Part shown: positions 61,867 through 64,000 of the stretch, one piece after another
Position numbering within the stretch: the stretch's first letter is position 1
How the letters are laid out: each line of letters opens with the position of its first letter
NCBI RefSeq assembly: GCF_963975415.1
Contig: NZ_CAXBGN010000010.1
Location: 1 to 64,000, forward strand
Source of the DNA: Kriegella sp963975415
GTDB taxonomy: Bacteria > Bacteroidota > Bacteroidia > Flavobacteriales > Flavobacteriaceae
Length of the DNA: 64,000 nucleotides
Direction: 5' to 3'
The notes under the pieces: generated by a model
Seen by the model: only the letters and a program-made list of their open reading frames with translations
Told to the model about the DNA's origin: nothing
Database searches by the model: none
Made by a program: the position numbers and the translations under genes

Positions 61867-63990
61867 ATGCAACTCGTCGACTATATATCCCGTCACACCC
61901 AACTGTCTGAAAAGAGTATCCAGAATACGGTGCTGCTACTCAATGAAGATTGTACAATTCCGTTTATTTCCCGCTATCGCAAAGAACGCACGGGTAATTT
62001 GGATGAAGTGCAAGTAGGGGCCATCCTAAATTTCAAGAGCCAGTTTGAAGCTTTGGAAAAACGAAAGGACTCCATTATTAAATCTGTAGAGGAACAAGGC
62101 TTGCTCACGCCCGAACTTCGTCAAAAATTTCAACAATCGATCGATTTAACTTCACTGGAAGATCTATACCTTCCTTTTAAGAAAAAACGAAAGACAAAGG
62201 CGGAAACCGCAATTAAAAACGGGTTAGAGCCTCTGGCCAAAATCATTATGGCCCAAAATGCTGCAGACATTGATGCCATCGCTTTAAAATATTTAAATAA
62301 AAGCATTACAAATAAAGAAGAAGCCTTGGAAGGCGCACGGCATATTATAGCCGAATGGATTAATGAACGTGGTGATGTCAGGAATCAAATTCGCTATCAA
62401 CTGGAAAAATCTGCACAGTTGACCAGTAAGGTTATCGGCACCAAAAAAGAGGATGAAAAAGCCCAGAAATTTCGAGATTACTTTGATTGGAGCGAACCCT
62501 TAAGTCGCTGTCCTTCCCACCGCCTTTTGGCCATCTTACGGGCTGAGAACGAAAAATTCATCCGTGTCAAAATTGAAATAGACGATGAAAGAGCCATTGA
62601 AAAAATACGGCAAAGACTTTTAAAATCAAGGGGAAGAAGTACGGAACACATCGACCAAGCGATTGAAGATGCGTACAAACGTCTTTTGTTTCCTTCTTTA
62701 TCGAATGAGCTTTTAAAAAAGGCCAAAGAAAAGGCTGATGATGGAGCCATTCAAGTATTCTCAAAAAACCTTAAACAACTCTTGCTTGGTGCCCCATTAG
62801 GGGAAAAACGCATTCTGGCCATTGACCCAGGGTTTAGAACTGGTTGCAAAGTAGTTTGCTTAACGGCTGGGGGTGAGCTAGTGCACAATGAAACGATTTA
62901 TCCGCATGCCCCAAAAAACGATAGTTCGGGTGCAATAAAAAAAATAAGTTCTCTAGCCGATGCGTACAAAATCGAAGCGATTGCTATCGGTAACGGAACG
63001 GCATCCCGGGAGACGGAACGATTGATAAAACGGATATCATTTAAGAACCCCATTGAAGTTTTTGTCGTTAGCGAGGCCGGGGCCTCTATTTATTCCGCCT
63101 CCAAAATTGCCCGTGACGAATTCCCAAATTACGATGTTACCGTTCGAGGTGCCGTCTCTATTGGTCGTCGACTGGCCGATCCGCTGGCCGAATTGGTCAA
63201 AATTGACGCAAAATCGATTGGGGTTGGTCAATACCAACATGATGTAGATCAGACCAAATTAAAGACTTCACTAGATTCGGTAGTAGAAAGCTGTGTCAAT
63301 GCGGTCGGGGTAAACATTAATACGGCCAGTGTTCCCTTATTGAGCTACGTGTCCGGCATTGGCCCAAAACTGGCCGAGAACATCGTCAATTATCGTAATG
63401 AAAATGGAGCCTTTGAAAGTCGTTCCCAAATTAAAAAAGTACCGCGTTTAGGCTCAAAAGCTTTCGAACAAGGTGCTGCGTTTTTACGTATTAAAGAAGC
63501 TAAAAATCCGTTGGATGATTCTTCCGTACACCCTGAAAGCTATGCTATTGTAAAAAAAATGGCAGAGGATAAGGGTATCGTCCTCACAGAATTGATCAGT
63601 AATAAATCAATATTACAAAATATTGATTTAAATTTATATTGTACCGATAGTATTGGTTTGCCCACCTTGAAAGACATTTTAGAAGAACTGGAAAAACCGG
63701 GATTGGATCGGCGTGAAAAGGCAAAAGTATTTGCATTCAATCAAAATATTCGATCAATTACCGATCTTCAAGAAGGACAATTGCTACCTGGAATTGTCAA
63801 TAACATTACCAACTTTGGTTGTTTCGTCGACATTGGCATTAAAGAAAGCGGACTCATTCACGTTTCCAACCTGTCGAATAGCTTTGTTAAAGATGTAAAC
63901 GAACATGTACATCTGCACCAGCAGATAATTGTAAAAGTTTTGTCGGTAGATGTAGCTAGAAAGCGAATTCAGTTGGCACTGCATCAATAA
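61867..63990 (+). CDS. Tex family RNA-binding transcription accessory protein
   Basis: 707 residues with the Tex order: helical N-terminus, YqgF-like RNase H fold near 310-430 (ILAIDPGFRTGCKVVCL), helix-hairpin-helix modules near 495-560 (SYVSGIGPKLAENIVNYR), and a C-terminal S1 domain near 637-707 (LLPGIVNNITNFGCFVDIGI). Tex binds nucleic acid and affects transcription; its molecular job is not settled. Complete, ending 10 bases before the window edge. The gap before it (61743-61866) shows no recognisable element. Confidence 0.93.
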   Translation: MQLVDYISRHTQLSEKSIQNTVLLLNEDCTIPFISRYRKERTGNLDEVQVGAILNFKSQFEALEKRKDSIIKSVEEQGLLTPELRQKFQQSIDLTSLEDLYLPFKKKRKTKAETAIKNGLEPLAKIIMAQNAADIDAIALKYLNKSITNKEEALEGARHIIAEWINERGDVRNQIRYQLEKSAQLTSKVIGTKKEDEKAQKFRDYFDWSEPLSRCPSHRLLAILRAENEKFIRVKIEIDDERAIEKIRQRLLKSRGRSTEHIDQAIEDAYKRLLFPSLSNELLKKAKEKADDGAIQVFSKNLKQLLLGAPLGEKRILAIDPGFRTGCKVVCLTAGGELVHNETIYPHAPKNDSSGAIKKISSLADAYKIEAIAIGNGTASRETERLIKRISFKNPIEVFVVSEAGASIYSASKIARDEFPNYDVTVRGAVSIGRRLADPLAELVKIDAKSIGVGQYQHDVDQTKLKTSLDSVVESCVNAVGVNINTASVPLLSYVSGIGPKLAENIVNYRNENGAFESRSQIKKVPRLGSKAFEQGAAFLRIKEAKNPLDDSSVHPESYAIVKKMAEDKGIVLTELISNKSILQNIDLNLYCTDSIGLPTLKDILEELEKPGLDRREKAKVFAFNQNIRSITDLQEGQLLPGIVNNITNFGCFVDIGIKESGLIHVSNLSNSFVKDVNEHVHLHQQIIVKVLSVDVARKRIQLALHQ

Positions 63991-64000
63991 AATTCGATTT

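Overview
The window is a stretch of chromosome from a marine-type member of the Flavobacteriaceae (Bacteroidota), perhaps near Maribacter or Zobellia; the genus is a guess. Supporting signs are type IX secretion C-terminal domains on two large proteins, lipoproteins with a Cys right after a short leader, TAnnTTTG-type promoter boxes with TTTG/TTTA about 17-22 bases upstream, few Shine-Dalgarno sequences, and flavobacterial families (DUF4286, DUF4199, HTTM, the ligase-associated repair set). Base composition looks even and moderately AT-rich, and no phage, transposase, rRNA or CRISPR was seen.

Layout. 1-100: a tRNA-Leu(CAA) cut by the window edge, preceded by a lone 5' half of a second tRNA-Leu, both on the minus strand. 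250-2630: prs, rplY, pth. 2636-7095 (minus): a lipoprotein and a very large secreted metalloprotease. 7134-12000: ribF, an HTTM membrane protein, an MFS transporter and serS. 12034-17241: a small conserved unknown on the minus strand, then TPR protein, DUF4286, a cyclotransferase-like protein, rsmA and mgtE. 17317-21878: patatin lipase, 2-hydroxyacid dehydrogenase, a membrane-anchored LuxR regulator, DUF4199, DUF1801, VOC and a small membrane protein. 22119-25740 (minus): a fused O-/N-acyltransferase of the OlsF type, aspartate kinase and a GNAT enzyme. 25854-27304: fbp and a convergent TerB-like gene.

27406-33426 holds the four-gene ligase-associated DNA repair module (MBL exonuclease, ATP-dependent ligase, Lhr-like DEXH helicase, PdeM), followed by a TspO-like protein, a disulfide flavoenzyme and mfd. 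39437-44153 holds DUF1593, Gfo/Idh and NTF2-like genes and two tandem PPK2 genes. 44305-49470 is bounded by three roughly 150-165 bp inverted-repeat units plus a solo half-unit; between them lie a YdeI/DUF1801 protein with a C-terminal CDGSH iron-sulfur motif, a YghZ-like aldo/keto reductase, a heparinase II/III-type lyase and a small lipoprotein. 49624-55007 holds an acetylxylan-esterase-like hydrolase, an APC permease, a class C beta-lactamase-like hydrolase and a TlpA-like protein. 55009-56111 (minus) holds an orphan ACT-domain protein and yraN. 56295-63990 holds the DUF1800/DUF1501 secretion pair, metG and tex.

Most of the window is housekeeping: translation (serS, metG, pth, rsmA, rplY, two tRNA loci), nucleotide and cofactor supply (prs, ribF), lysine/threonine entry (aspartate kinase), gluconeogenesis (fbp) and repair (mfd plus the ligase module). 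The accessory part, about 39-54 kb, suggests use of acidic or acetylated polysaccharides without an adjacent SusC/SusD pair. No wholly new multi-gene system was evident. The points most worth a second look are the half tRNA, the inverted-repeat family, the CDGSH fusion, the orphan ACT protein and the DUF1501 protein that combines a twin-arginine-like leader with a T9SS tail.
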